Origin: Isoetes taiwanensis
Lineage: Eukaryota > Streptophyta > Lycopodiopsida > Isoetales > Isoetaceae
Assembly: GCA_021234155.1 (NCBI GenBank)
Contig: JAJEKV010000025.1
Location: 1,875,995-1,939,994 of the forward strand
Direction of reading: 5' to 3'
Length of the DNA: 64,000 nt
Shown here: positions 49,115 through 61,200 of the stretch, in pieces
Layout of the letters: each line of letters begins with the position of its first letter
Numbering within the stretch: the stretch's first letter is position 1
The notes under the pieces: generated by a model
What the model was told of the DNA's origin: nothing
Database searches by the model: none
The model's input: the letters and a program-made list of their open reading frames with translations, nothing else
Made by a program: the position numbers and the translations under genes

Positions 49115-50183
49115 TCACCGCCTTACCTCCTCTCCGGTATGCACGCTTTCCGGATGCCGGGCTTCCTTCATCTTTAAGATGTCATCTTTCCTTTCTTTGG
49201 CCTGAATTTTAGTCAAGTCATCATTTACCCAAATGTATTGCCCCTTAGCAAAGATAAACTTCGCATAACCCTGCGCCTTAGCCTCCTTGCTTGCACATTT
49301 CACCAATATGTTGCGGGTACCTTCCCTTTCTTCCCAACGGTATGCATCCAATATCTCTACTTGTATTTGCATCTTTTCACCATAAATTGTTGCCGCGGTT
49401 TACAGAGTGTTCTCATTGTCTTTTTAAAGCAACCGGCTATCCCTTCGAGATTATTAAGCCTTGAGTTCCTTTCGTGCATATCGGTGAGCTGCTCCAATTT
49501 ATCATTCAATGTATCTATTGCTTCTTGAAAACCCTCATTGCTCGTTTCACCGTGCAAATAGTTGAGATTGTTCGTCACATTTTCAGAGTCTTTTTGGTTC
49601 AGCGGCGCCACCGTCATGCTTGCTACTTGCTGTTTTAACTCATAGTTCTCATGTTTCAGTGATAGTAGAGACTCGTTCATACCTTGAAGAATTTTTAGCA
49701 TTTGAGACTGCTGCGCTGATGCTTCTCTTCTTGCCTGCTCCGCTTCCTTTCTAGATTGTTCCATGGAGTCCAAGATTTTCATCATGGTATGGCGGTGGCC
49801 CATAATCATTTCGCCTGTGAAACCTCCACCTGTGATGCCTCCAAATGCTGTTGAACAACTCGGCCCTGTACCTATTGCAGAAAATGGATATCCATTTGCC
49901 ACTGAAGTTGCAGCAGAAAAACCTGGATCTCTTATTGCAGCCAGTGCCTCTGATGTTGCAGCAGAGAGGCCCGGGTTCTTTATTGCAGCACTGATGCCAT
50001 TTGATGTAATTGCAGCAGGAATACCTGAAGCCTCTACCGGGGCCCCCCCGTTTTACGTTCGGCCGCCGACCATACGCTCCAACACTTTCGGATCACGGTC
50101 GGCGACCCATCCTCTTTTTTTATATCCGCGACCTTCTCTTTTCTTATGTCTTCCATCCGTTTGTCCTCTTCTTCCGGTGCCAT
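49115..50183 (-). pseudogene. LINE-4 ORF1 (coiled-coil RNA-binding protein), two frame breaks
   Basis: From the ATG at 50183 (MAPEEEDKRMEDI) an acidic/basic N terminus runs to a G7 run near 50047. One base of shift there leads into an Ala-rich repeat (PGLSAATSEA...) and then a coiled coil (HTMMKILDSMEQSRKEAEQA onward, heptad-like, about 49640-49790). A second break near 49360-49372 moves into 49115-49372. That piece resembles the C-terminal domain of LINE-1-type ORF1 proteins (IWVNDDLTKIQAKERKDDIL). ORF1 proteins trimerise and coat LINE RNA. The breaks may be mutations or sequencing slips. Confidence 0.7.
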
Positions 50184-50492
50184 TTCCTGCTGCCTCGATA
50201 CCCAAAATCCCCACAGCAATGTGTGACTGTAGGCGATTGTGAAACAACCGACCCGATTCGCGGTTTGCCCGCGGTCGTTTTTCTCCCACGATGATGCCGG
50301 CCAGTGCGCGGCCTGAGACCCGATTAGCCAGCGATGAAGTAGCCGGGAAACCGGTCGACCCGACCACTGCAGGTTCCGGAATCGAAAAGTCTTTGCGAAA
50401 CCGGTGCCAAATGCATTTTTTTCCCAAATCAGGTGGGAGCAACACGAGATCCCTGCCCAAAATCGCATGTAGAGCCCCAATCTGCCTCGGAT

Positions 50493-50494
<2 letters not shown>

Positions 50495-50525
<31 letters not shown>
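50495..50525 (-). repeat. (GA)n tract: LINE-5 3' tail joined to LINE-4 5' end
   Basis: About 31 bp of (GA)n lies between the LINE-4 5' UTR and the ATGAAATGAAATGAAATTTA 3' end of LINE-5. Confidence 0.9.
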
Positions 50526-50528
<3 letters not shown>

Positions 50529-51925
50529 AATGAAATGAAATTTATTATTACGTCTTCGTGATCGCCAGATCTATGAGACATTTACATAGTACAATCAAAG
50601 TCATAAAACAAATTATCCAGTGCATCCTCTGAAAATAACACACTGGGCTCCTCTACATCTATCTCCTCTACATTTTGTCGTTTCAGCCATTCCTCTCTAT
50701 GCTTGAGAATCTCAACAATACACCCTCCAATACATGAACCTGGATACCGAAAAAAATCCCATACCTTGCTCTATATCAGAATAGGCATCACAGAAAATAA
50801 AAACATGAGCCTCATCCTCCACCACCCCTGCATCACATATTTTACAACACCTGAATTCATGTGCAAGTCTGCCCATCTCCCAACCTCTACACCAAGTCGG
50901 TGTGAACTTAACCGAATTCTAGCAATTGCTTGCCTGTGTTTCACTGATATGGGTTCCCTTGTGCTTCCTGAAAAGAGGGATTCATGTGAGCCTTATAGTA
51001 CTCTTTCTTTACAGCCGGCACGTTCCATGATTTATTTAGAAAACTCGTCTTAACCCAGCTATCGATATCCTTTTTGTGCATCCCTAATTCCTCAATATCC
51101 ATCCCCCATTTCACAAGCCACCTAATAACATCCACATACCATCCCTTATTCCTGGTTTCTTCTAGAGCGAGTCTGGGCAAACTATTGATTGGCATATCAT
51201 ACAAAACCTTGCACACATAGCGTAACAGTCTGCAGAGAGCTTCAGCCTCAAGTGACACCATCCCGCACTCTACTAACATCATGTCATAAGGTGTTTGCAT
51301 TTTAGTACCCAGTTCAGTATGGAAAAACTTCTTTTGTAACTTTTCCATTTTTTTCCATCTGTCATTGGCAAGTTCAGGCCCCAAACTTCACATCCATAGA
51401 GCACCACAGTTTGCACAAGCACTTTGTAAAGCATGCGCTTCATTTAAAAATTCCAGATATCAGCACTTACACACTTTCTCTGCATAGCATATAATGCCTT
51501 TAAGCCAGCATTCACTCTATGTTCAACTTATCCATATAATAGAAATGAACATGGTATGTCTTATTCGCACCAAAAATCACAGCCTTGGTCTTATCCAGAT
51601 TCATCTACATACCCATAGCGTCACAGAATCGTGCAAGCACATCCAGATGTGTTTGCATCCCTTCTATGCTTCGAGAAAGCAGCACAACATCGTCAGCATA
51701 TAATAGAAGCTTAAAAAACATACCCATTCAAATGTGTACCATCCCCTCCATGTGCTCGTATCCATCCCTCGAGCTGGTCTATAAATAGGCCAAACAAGGT
51801 AGGTGACAGAGGACACCCTTGTTTCACACCCATATTGCTTTCTACCACTTCATCACATGATCCTAAAAAAGGAAATGATAATTGTACAAGTACTTTCTTA
51901 TAAAGTACACTTACAGCATGTCTGT
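50526..51925 (-). mobile_element. LINE-5: 5'-truncated non-LTR retrotransposon
   Basis: The copy starts inside the reverse transcriptase (VLYKKVLVQLSFPF, GVKQGCPLSPTLFGLFI in 51711-51959). It continues through the thumb (50941-51384: NDRWKKMEKLQKKFFHTELG, MPINSLPRLALEE, VKKEYYKAHMNPS) to the zinc-knuckle region and 3' UTR. The knuckle is damaged around 50800-50880. The catalytic YADD region near 51690-51710 lies in a different frame from its neighbours. The 3' UTR is almost the same as in LINE-3. The 5' truncation point is near 51925. Confidence 0.88.
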
Positions 51926-52856
51926 TTGATTGAACTGGTCTATGTACATAGCAAGGCATGGTTTGCTTGGCCTATGTTTAAGACTTTTTATCATTCATAT
52001 GCAATCATCTTGTAAAGTGGGTAGACTATGTAATATTTTATTCATCAACTTCACAAGTAGAAATGTTTTTCTAATTCTCAACAAAAATAAACTGATGTAC
52101 AATGAAGCTTTTTGGGTTGCCCCTTAAGGGGCAAATCCTTGTTTATATGGGTTTGTGGCATATCCTAAGTATATGCTAAAATATACTTAGATATGACTGC
52201 TCCAAACTTATTTATTGCTCCCTGTAAATTGGCGGTCACCTGCATTGTGGGCCGCTGATGTTTGAACTGGACAACTGGAAATACAGACAGAGCATCTAGC
52301 TATGGTGATCCCCAAGAGGCGAAGCCCTCCAACTGTTCTTGGGGGAGAGGGTCTTTGGATTATATGGCTCTGGACAAGGTAGGACATAACAGAGAGTGTC
52401 GCTGGTTGGAGCTTTTCACAGATTGTCACTATGGCATTATTTTTCAATGCCTTTGAAGCATACAAGAGATATAACTCCTCTATTGGTTCCTTTCCGAGAT
52501 CAGTAGATGAGCCTTCCGAGCATTGCCGACCATCAGCAGCTCCTTCTGGACTGAACTCACTTCATTTGTCTGATATGAAATTTAATATACCCCAAATAGA
52601 TCGTGTAGTTCGTGGGTTTTTTGCTGTAGATCCACGAAAAGATTCCTTCTACTTCAACGTTGGTGTTTGTGCATGAATCGGGCACTCCAATATTTCTAAG
52701 CATCTGCAATATCAGTGTTGATTTGTGCATTCGCAAATTTGTCAGGGGAGCTAGAGTAGCAATTAAGGAATTAAGGAGTCTTTGACCATTAATAGGGATG
52801 ATATCCGTATTACCCCTGCTTCTATTCATATTATTTCCAGTTTCTCAGAAGAAAAA
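51926..52856. other. Interval with hairpin repeat, no gene recognised
   Basis: Apart from the dispersed hairpin repeat at 52108-52300, an open frame at 52431-52676 (MALFFNAFEAYKRYNSS...) shows no domain I know. It may be an exon of the following TPR piece, but there is no proof. Confidence 0.4.
52108..52300 (+). repeat. Dispersed hairpin repeat, copy 2
   Basis: This copy has a perfect 18-bp palindrome TTGCCCCTTAAGGGGCAA (about 52116-52133). It is followed by CCTTGTTTATATGGGTTTGT and GTAAATTGGCGGTCACCTGC, in the same order as at 19945-20140. Confidence 0.75.
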
Positions 52857-53071
52857 ATGGCAAAGCTAGTTTTAATGGATTCTGTTAAACTCAGAGAGCA
52901 TGGAAACTCATTCTTTAAGCAAGGAAAACTTGAGGCTGTAGCAGAGCTCTACAAAATGAGCATCAACAAGGCTATCTTAGATGGGGATGACAATGTTCTG
53001 TTCCTGGCTTACAACAATAGGTCAGAAGTATACCTTCAGCAAGGCAAATTTGAATCTGCCTTAAGAGACTA
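52857..53071 (+). pseudogene. TPR-domain gene fragment
   Basis: The frame reads VKLREHGNSFFKQGKLEAVA then LYKMSINKAILDG, LAYNNRSEVYLQQGKFESAL. These are two tetratricopeptide motifs with the usual G/Y/A/N positions, which are helix-turn-helix protein-interaction repeats. The frame stops at 53071 where a Cys or Asp codon would be expected (SALRD then stop, NRAL continues). The remainder of the repeat array is absent. The source gene is not identified. The piece precedes the RNA-binding pseudogene on the same strand but need not belong to it. Confidence 0.65.
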
Positions 53072-53099
53072 AAACAGAGCCCTTTCGCAAAGCATTTTG

Positions 53100-55317
53100 T
53101 GCAGGAAGTCGCTACATTGAAGTTTTTGCATTTTGTGCAGACAACATATTGGAAGTCGCTACATTGAAATATTTAAGGGACATCCTGCTGATATGCAAGT
53201 TCATGCCTGTGTTACACTTCTGCTGATATGCAGGTTCATGCCTGTGTTACACTTCATAGAGGTACTTGATTTCTAACACAGTGTCTGAGTTTTTAAAGGG
53301 GGCATTGCGGATGGTTGGCCGTGGGGCTGCAACTTCAACCATCAAGGGATTTGGGATAGGTCTGGGATGGCTGGCAACCCTGATATGCGCTATACAGGAG
53401 TTGTTCGGATGCGGGGGGATGCCTTATAGGTAATTTGTGATCAGACAGCATGAGCTTTTCTGTTTGTTTTTTCTTATGACATGGAGCATTGTGCAGTTGC
53501 ACGTCTGCAGATATTTTGGCATTTTCTAAGGGTATGCAGATCTCTCCTGATGGGGTTTTCCTATGTACTCATATAGATGGCCGTCCAACTGGTGAGGTAT
53601 GTATCAATATCATATTTTAACTGACGCGTTGTCACTGTACTGCTTGTTTTAAAAACGTTTTTGGGCCATCTGCATGGTGTTGATTTGTAGTGGATGCAAA
53701 CTGTGCCAATGCATGAAAAGAGCTTGAGAACAAAATAACATGTTTTTTTTGTCTCTGCATATTGACAATAGTATCCATCCAAACCATGTCAAATTTTGAA
53801 GCTAAACATAAACCATTGATGTTTATTTCTGGCAGTGATGCTGGAGTGGATCATTAAATATTTGGGAAGGTACTGACATCATCTGTTACTTGTGTTAGGC
53901 ATTTGTTGAGTTTGTAAACGAGGAAATAGCTACTCGTGCAATGCAATTGCACATAGAACCCATGGGATCGGTAATCCTTGAAGAACATTTCATGTTTACG
54001 TACTGTAAATGTGTTGTCATTATTATTAACACATCTAGTTTTCCATATAGTGATTCCACAAATTGGACAGTGAGGTAGTTCTTTCATTGCAGCGTTATGT
54101 TGAACTTTTTCGCAGTATCAAAGGCGAGATGATGACTGCAGTCCAACAGAGAATGTGATATGCAGGCATGGGTCTATCACAATTCAGTCTCTTTGGTCAG
54201 GTAGCATTCTCAATATTTATCAAACATGTTGTAGGTTGGGAACAATAGTTGGCTGACGTGGTCAGTGGGGAAAGGGATTGCTGAGTGTTGGTGCTGATGG
54301 GCATGTTTCAGATTCCTGGGACGATGGGAGCATTTTGAGTTCAAGGGTTTTCCGGAATGAATCTAGTTGCAATGCAAGCTGCTGGCATGGCAGGAATATC
54401 TAGCTTGGCAGGAGTAGGGGATTTAAAGCATGTAATGCGAGGCCGAGGGATATAATAGAGTTTTTTGAAGGATATAATATTATTTCAAATGGAATTCATC
54501 TTATTATTGGAGCTACAGAATGGCCAACAGGAGAAGCATTTGTGGAATTTGTGTCACCTGAAGAGGCACAGCGTGCCATGGAGCGGCATTGACTGAACAT
54601 TGGTTCTCGATATATAGAACTTTTCAGGGCGACTAGAAGGTGTGAATATGTTCTATTCATTGTGATATTTTTCTTTTTGACATTTCCCATTGTTGTCTAG
54701 GACACCTGCATTTGTGGGGCATTCTATCAGTACTACTTTCTTCTTGATACATAGGTTGCATGCTAGTCAGTCCTTGCTTTGTGCAAAAAAACTATGATTA
54801 AGTGTATGGAAATATTGTTTACTTAAACTTATAGGTGAAGAACAACTTGGTTTTTGATTTGAGCATGAAAGTTCAGAATATTCCCTCTAAAAACGAAATT
54901 GTGTCTTGTCTGAAACGTGTTCATCTTTGTTCTGTATTTTGTCTAAATGAAATGCCAAGTATGCGGTTCTATACACACATGTAATATTTTCATATTCAAT
55001 TGCCTCAGTGAGATGTTGCTGGCAACTCGAGGGTTATCTGAGGCATTTAATTTCTCTTGATCCAACAACATGTACAGAATTTCAACTTCTTTTTAGCTCG
55101 CCCTTGTTGATTGTTCCTAGTACAGGCTGCTGCAGGCATTTTTGGCCTGTTTGGTGGTCAAAGTGCTGGGCCATGGACAGATATACAGAATGCTGCTACT
55201 GAAGCCGCTGCTACAACTAGTTATTATCAACGGCCAGCTGCATTAGGTCGGGGAGGGGTCCTAGGATTTTATTCAACAGTAGCATCAAAGATACGTGGCC
55301 TGCCATATAGAAGATAG
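53100..55317 (+). pseudogene. Quasi-RRM RNA-binding protein gene (hnRNP F/H or GRSF-like), broken
   Basis: Exon-like blocks with GT-AG borders encode pieces of three RRMs. 53104-53180 has a duplicated GSRYIEVF/GSRYIEIF end of a first RRM. 53330-53425 has NPDMRYTGVVRMRG, then a 1-nt shift before MPYR. 53511-53596 has GMQISPDGVFLCTHIDG, 53899-53970 has AFVEFVNEEIATRAMQLH, and 54093-54158 has RYVELFRSIKGEMM then a stop. 54438-54642 has DIIEFFEGYNIISNGIHLII, PTGEAFVEFVSPEEAQRAME, a TGA, and IGSRYIELFRA. 55126-55317 is an Ala/Gly-rich tail with KIRGLPYRR. Family members regulate RNA processing. Stop codons and the shift make this a pseudogene or captured fragment. Confidence 0.78.
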
Positions 55318-55955
55318 GTAATTTTTTATGTTATTGGTGGATAAACATCATATCATATGTGAGCAATTCTTGATGTAATAGTGAATTGTGTTTTCTAGAC
55401 AGGACTGGCCAGCTATGCCAAAGCACTGCATCGCTACACCAGAACAGCACTGAGATATACAAACCAATCTCCTTTCTGCTAACGATAACCACGTTCTCAG
55501 CTCAGATGTAAACCTTAGCTTTGGGGAGGAATTTGCGTTATTTAATGTTGCAAGCAATCCCAAAGTATTTGAAGCCCCAAAATGAGCCATTAGCTAAGAA
55601 GAGTCAAGTGCCAACAATAGTCAAGGAATCCGTTTCTAATTGCTTGGTGGTGCTACACATGAAATCTGAAGTCCCTTAGCTACTAAAGAGGCTTTTTTTT
55701 TATCGTTATTTACTTAACAGAGCTTTCAACCTGATCAATTAATTGGTTTATGGTTCACTTGCCAAGGAAAAACTGTATATGGTTGTAAGGGACATGAATA
55801 TGCAAAGTATTATTTATAGTCATTATAATTCTTCTGAAAGGACATTTCTTTATTTATAATAACTAACATATAATTATAATAGGGTAGATTCTAGAATGTT
55901 CTATAATTGGACATTAAAATGCAGATATTTCAATAGTGCATCCAACAGGAAGCTA

Positions 55956-56071
55956 CTAGAAGGTTCCAAGAGGCTGAAGCGTTTCTAGAAGCCTTCTGTT
56001 CTGGAAGCTAATCGGGAAGCTCTAGCGCCTTCTCGAATGGTCTAGATAGGTTTTTGTCTTCTTATAAAAGG
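55956..56071 (+). promoter_or_regulatory. Heat-shock-element-like cluster with TATA box
   Basis: Inverted GAA/TTC modules are packed here: CTAGAAGGTTCC, TTTCTAGAAGCCTTC, TGTTCTGGAAGC and GCGCCTTCTCGAA. A TATA-like CTTATAAAAGGGAGG follows at 56061. Such nGAAn arrays are the binding site of plant heat-shock factors. No ORF of note follows directly, so the driven transcript is unknown. A heat-responsive LTR is one possibility. Confidence 0.45.
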
Positions 56072-56410
56072 GAGGAGGTGGCGACCAGTCCACCCGATAG
56101 CGTCTATGCAGCGGTCGGAGTTTGTGGGGAGTGATGATACAAACTTTGTTGGGTTAAATCAAGGCTTGCATTTCAAACTTGTGAGAGCTGTATTTCTTGG
56201 GTCTTCAGGGCAACATCGAATGCAAATAACATTTCCTTTACGTAGAGTTGGTGATAGACAGAAAGCACCATGGCGGCAATAGCTCACCATAGCACAGCTA
56301 CTCTTTTGCTCAGCAGGACTATTGAGGTTTTTCCTTAGTCAGATTGTTATTCTCTCGATTTGGATATGGTAGACAAAGGATTCATGGAAGCCGATTGCAG
56401 AAACTAACTC

Positions 56411-56436
56411 CTAGAAGCTTCTTCTTTATAAAAGGG
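56411..56436 (+). promoter_or_regulatory. Second GAA/TTC module with TATA-like box
   Basis: CCTAGAAGCTTCTT is followed directly by TTTATAAAAGGGTG. The arrangement echoes the block at 55956-56071, about 360 bp upstream, and may be a second copy of the same promoter. Confidence 0.35.
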
Positions 56437-57837
56437 TGAATTATGTTGTGGCCATTTGTTTTTTGTGCTATGAAAATGCCTCCTTTTGATTCATGTCGTA
56501 ATCAGACTGTTCCCGAGAAGCCTTTACTGAAGCAATCTATATGCATGTATGTTTTGGTAGATTTGTGTGTTTTCGGTTTTGCTTCTGTTCCTCTATAAAA
56601 CCTGCTCCTCAGATGTTTGAAGCTCTGTGACAAAAATCCGATCAGAGGTCTTCAAGGAGTTCACTCATTTCTATGCTAATAAAACATGTATTTCCATTCT
56701 CTGCTCTACTAGACTTGTCCTTATGCTTCTGCAATGCTTGTTCCATGACGAGCACCAAAGATTTCTTCAGCTCAATCCTCATAAAATCATGATATCAAGT
56801 AGTCTATTGTTTTGAAGTAGCAATTTTGATTGATTGTGAAAACATGACTTTGAAGCATGATGTAAGCCACTTCACCCTCTGGCCGGGCAACCCTCCGTGC
56901 ATAGCACCTTGTTTCTAATGCTCAAACTAATGGTAAGTCATCTGATTTTGAGTTTCATATTTGTGGCAACCCATGGCACTCAACAAGATAGAAAATAACT
57001 TACAAGAAAAGCCCTTACATGAGACAACCCCAAGTGTACATGTTGTAGAGTGAGTTTTTTTCAAGTTCAACGAGGATTTTTTTGCTTACCTTTTGTTTTT
57101 TTTCTTTTTGTATGATTTAAGGCTAGAGACATTGAGACTTGTATTCAACATTGAGAGGCGTCAACAAAATTCATTGTATATTGGGCCATGGGAGTCGTTT
57201 ATATTTAAATGTTTGCATGGCGCAGCATAAATGACTCCAAATCAGGTAGTAGATCAAGCATTTCATCATTCATAAAAATGGTATCGGGCTATGGGAGCCA
57301 TTTGGCATTAAAATGTTTGAGTTTGCATGATAGAGAATAAAGGACTGTAGATCAGACATTAGATTAGGCATTCCATGCTCGTAAAATGAATATAATGTTT
57401 TAATGTTTCCAAAGCCATGCACAATGCACATGCTTAGACTTTAACAAATATAGTTATCAAATTTGACATCGGGTGAAAATTGTGAAGGTGACCTAAAGCT
57501 CATTTATGTGGTCTTCAAATATAGCAAAGGTTAATCTACTAAGGCATATGTAGTCATATGTTGAAGTACATTGAAGTACAGAGAACTTGTAAATGGGCAT
57601 ATAGCAAAGCTGTTGACAAAGATGCATTTGTAAAAAACACACAACCCTCTCAACAAGAAATGAATGAGATTTTAGTGGCTATGGCTGGACAACGTTGGAT
57701 GCCATTACTTCTTAACATTGAAAGTGTTGTTGACTGCCTCAAGAACTTAATCTTTTATTATATAAGTATATCAGATCAAATTAGCAACTTTGTCCACATG
57801 GTAAAGCTCCATATATGTCGCATGCAATTGGTGAAAT

Positions 57838-57960
57838 TTTTTGGGTTGCCCCTAAGGGGGCAAGCCCTGGTCGGTTTATGGCATATTCCAAGTATATGCC
57901 AATATATGCCTGGAATATGCCAATGACTGCTCCAAACCCATTATTGGGGGTAAACTGGCT
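57838..57960 (+). repeat. Dispersed hairpin repeat, copy 3 (shorter)
   Basis: TTGGGTTGCCCCTAAGGGGGCAAGCCC and a TATATGCC-rich stretch match the order of copies 1 and 2. The GTAAATTGG part is only partly kept (GTAAACTGGC). Confidence 0.65.
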
Positions 57961-58072
57961 GCAAAACCATCCCAAATAACGAGAAAAATATCGATAAGAA
58001 TCTACCAAAATCTACTTTGAAACAAGCTGCATTGCATGAACATACGATTCATAAAAGCATGATGAAGTATGC

Positions 58073-58260
<188 letters not shown>

Positions 58261-61200
58261 CTGAAGCAAATTTGGGCTCAGAGCTTGCATTCTGAGGATT
58301 GGCATTTTCCTCATTTTTGCTCTGGCCTTCTTTGAAGAGGGAATTTTTAGGCTGCTCTACCTAGAACCTGAAAACCTCAAGACAGAGCTCCATCTCCCCA
58401 AGGTTGAGATCCAGACTCACATTTTTTTGTTCTGATAAGTGTGCTGTCACTTTTGCTGCTATGTTCGGGCTCAATACAAGATGATTATCCACCATAGCTC
58501 TCGTCGGAGCTCCTCTAGGACTGGCTAAACCATTATGTTCAAGCACAGGACCGGACATAGCCAAACCTTACCTTCTCTAAACTAGAAAAAATAACAAGGA
58601 TTTGGCTTTTCCTTCGTATTACTTACAAACTTACTCTGTCGACTTTAGCCGATTCCTCCTTTTCATTCTCCGGCAAAAGTCTTCAAAGATCTTTCTGCTC
58701 ATGGCTGTTTTTGCACGTAAATTTTGCCCGAGGGCTTCCCTAACCACAAACATACTCTCAAAACACATCACCCAGGCTCTTCGCCAAGATATGTAAAAAA
58801 TTTCCAGATCGATCGGCCGAAAATAGACAAAGCAAGTTGGACAAATCTATTGTTTAAATTTGGTTTTCCCGACTATCCAAAAACTTTTTGGATTTTCTTT
58901 TAAGAATAATTTCGTAAGGTTTTAAAGTTTTAACCGCCTGAAAAAATTTCCAGTATTCCAAAAATCGAGTTTGTGCATTTTTCCTATGATTTAGAAGTTT
59001 CTTTTTCTGAGCTTCGGCTATAAGCTCTATTACGATTTTCCTTTTCGATAGGTCGAAAGGGGGTTCCGTTGTTGGCTTTGTGGAAGTTCTTCGGCATGAT
59101 TTGCGTTGTTGTTTGCATCAAATCCGCAGGAGAGGTTTGGCTTTGAAGAATTTTTTTAGGGCGCCCCATCTTCAGATTTCTTGCCCAGCGATTGGGCCTC
59201 AGGTGCCATGCCATCGTTGATGTAAAATTTGTGTTTCGTTCTTCAGCATGCAATACCATGAAAAAATCATTTCTGACAAAGCTTTACAACAAATTTAGAT
59301 TGTTTGTTTTTTAGGGTTGCATAGGGATTTTGGTAGCACTATAGGAGCTGTATATTCTGCTCGAACAAGCCCTGCTAAATTTTGTGGATGGAGATGTATT
59401 TTGCCATTGGCGTAAGCGAGCTATTGGTATTCAGAAACGACTTTTATGTGAGGAGAGACCATACCGTGATTATTGGAAATTAGTTTGTGCATCTGTAAAC
59501 AGCTTTTCTGTTATGTTTTACGCCATCTGTTCGAGTCCATATTTCTTATCTATCTGCACAGCATCATCTGCATCGACGCTCTTTTGTTTAAGGTCCAAAA
59601 TTAGTTTTAAATATTTCTGTTATTTCTTTACTTGCATACACAGATGACATGTTGGAGGTGTATATATCCATGTAGTTTAAATGCATTGAATAGGAAGGAA
59701 ATTCATGATTGCTCAAAATTCTGACTCTCTTTATCAAATTAGGCACCCGTTGCATATAAGGGACCATCTGGATAGTCAGTGCAAATTTTTATTGATTAAT
59801 ATCCGTATCTATGATTTGCATGTAGTTTTGAAAGCTATTAAGATGCTCAAGATGTCCTTTTGTATCTATGATCTGCATGTAGCTTTGTATCTGAAAACTA
59901 TTATGATGCTCAAGAATGCCAAATACGAATGTTGGATGCAGATTATCCATTTTCCTTTGGTGGTACAAAGCTCCTTATTGTTTAGTTCATTTTATTCGAG
60001 ATGTCAATTTATTCTCAGTAGCGAAGGTCTTCTTTTGTTGCTAATAAATGGTAGGTCTTCTTGCTAGAACAACCTAACAGGCTTACATCTAGCTGACATT
60101 TTTCTTGGTGTTTGCAATTGGCGAATTACTCAAGAGCTTATATATTTTGCTGAGATGTGCCAAGCCAATTCTAATTGGGTTGTCAGCCTTATAATATGGT
60201 AGCATTACATCTTGCAACAACTGTTCATAGAAAACCTCCAAATATCTTATCTGGTCTATATATTATGTTTATGTTTAGACATGATATGTTTATGTTCGGA
60301 CATGGTTCCAAACATTTTTGAGGGCAACTTCTCTACGTGGAATGATCCGCCTGTACTAATACTTATGCAGTATAAGCAGGCCCACATATCAGGAAGGGTG
60401 AGTCCAGGGAGCAGCATTTTTGGTAGTAAGATGTTGAAGATGCTGATGATAAGGTGTTGAGATGCACTCGCATGTTTCATGTATCATGCATCTCTACTAA
60501 TGTAAGGTCAGTAAGTCAGTTTTCTTAATTGAAATCTACAATAGAGCACCTCTATTTAAACAAAGTGATATATCCTTGATCAGGTTGCCGCATGGCAGAC
60601 ACCCTAGAGCCATTTAATAGTGGACTGCATGTTTATAATTACAATGAGGTGTGTTCCAAAGTTGGTCTCATCCTCTCTTTCTGCAGCATGCATTTGTCAT
60701 CTGGTATTTCTTGATTCCAATGTGGGCGTGTAGAACAGTTCACTGTATGTTGTATGTTTCTCAGAGTATTCCATTACATGTTTATGAATTAGGCAATAGC
60801 CAGTTTGAAACCTGTTATGGGTTGCTATTATATCAAACAACATTGTCTTTTCTAAGCTATTTAAGTAAGAGTTTCAAAAGTGGCAGAAGGATCTCCACTA
60901 TGTTGCACTCACTGCATGTGGTAAGCGAATCTGAGAAGACATTTGTCTCAATCACTGGCTAAAGAAACAATATACTTTGCTGCTGCTGGATGTTTGAAGC
61001 AACTTTCTCAGAATTTACCACTCGATTCTTACAAGTTGGAAAGAGGATTACTATTTCTATTTCTCAGGATTTACTCTTCGTTATTTGAGACTGGAAACAA
61101 CAATTAGAATTTCTGGTAAAATACAGTGTAATTTAACCTTGACAGTCGTGTTATGTGTTCAAGCAGCTGGATGTTTGAAGCAACTTTTCTCAGGATTTAC

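Larger units (their letters stand above)
46036..50494 (-). mobile_element. LINE-4: nearly full-length non-LTR retrotransposon
   Basis: This minus-strand copy has a GC-rich 5' UTR (50184-50494), ORF1 (50183 to 49115, with two frame breaks) and ORF2 (from 49111) with complete endonuclease and reverse transcriptase. The 5' end abuts a (GA)n tract belonging to LINE-5. The ORF2 C terminus is lost: sequence similarity to the other LINEs stops near 46190, and the zinc knuckle and (TC)n tail are missing. Confidence 0.9.
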
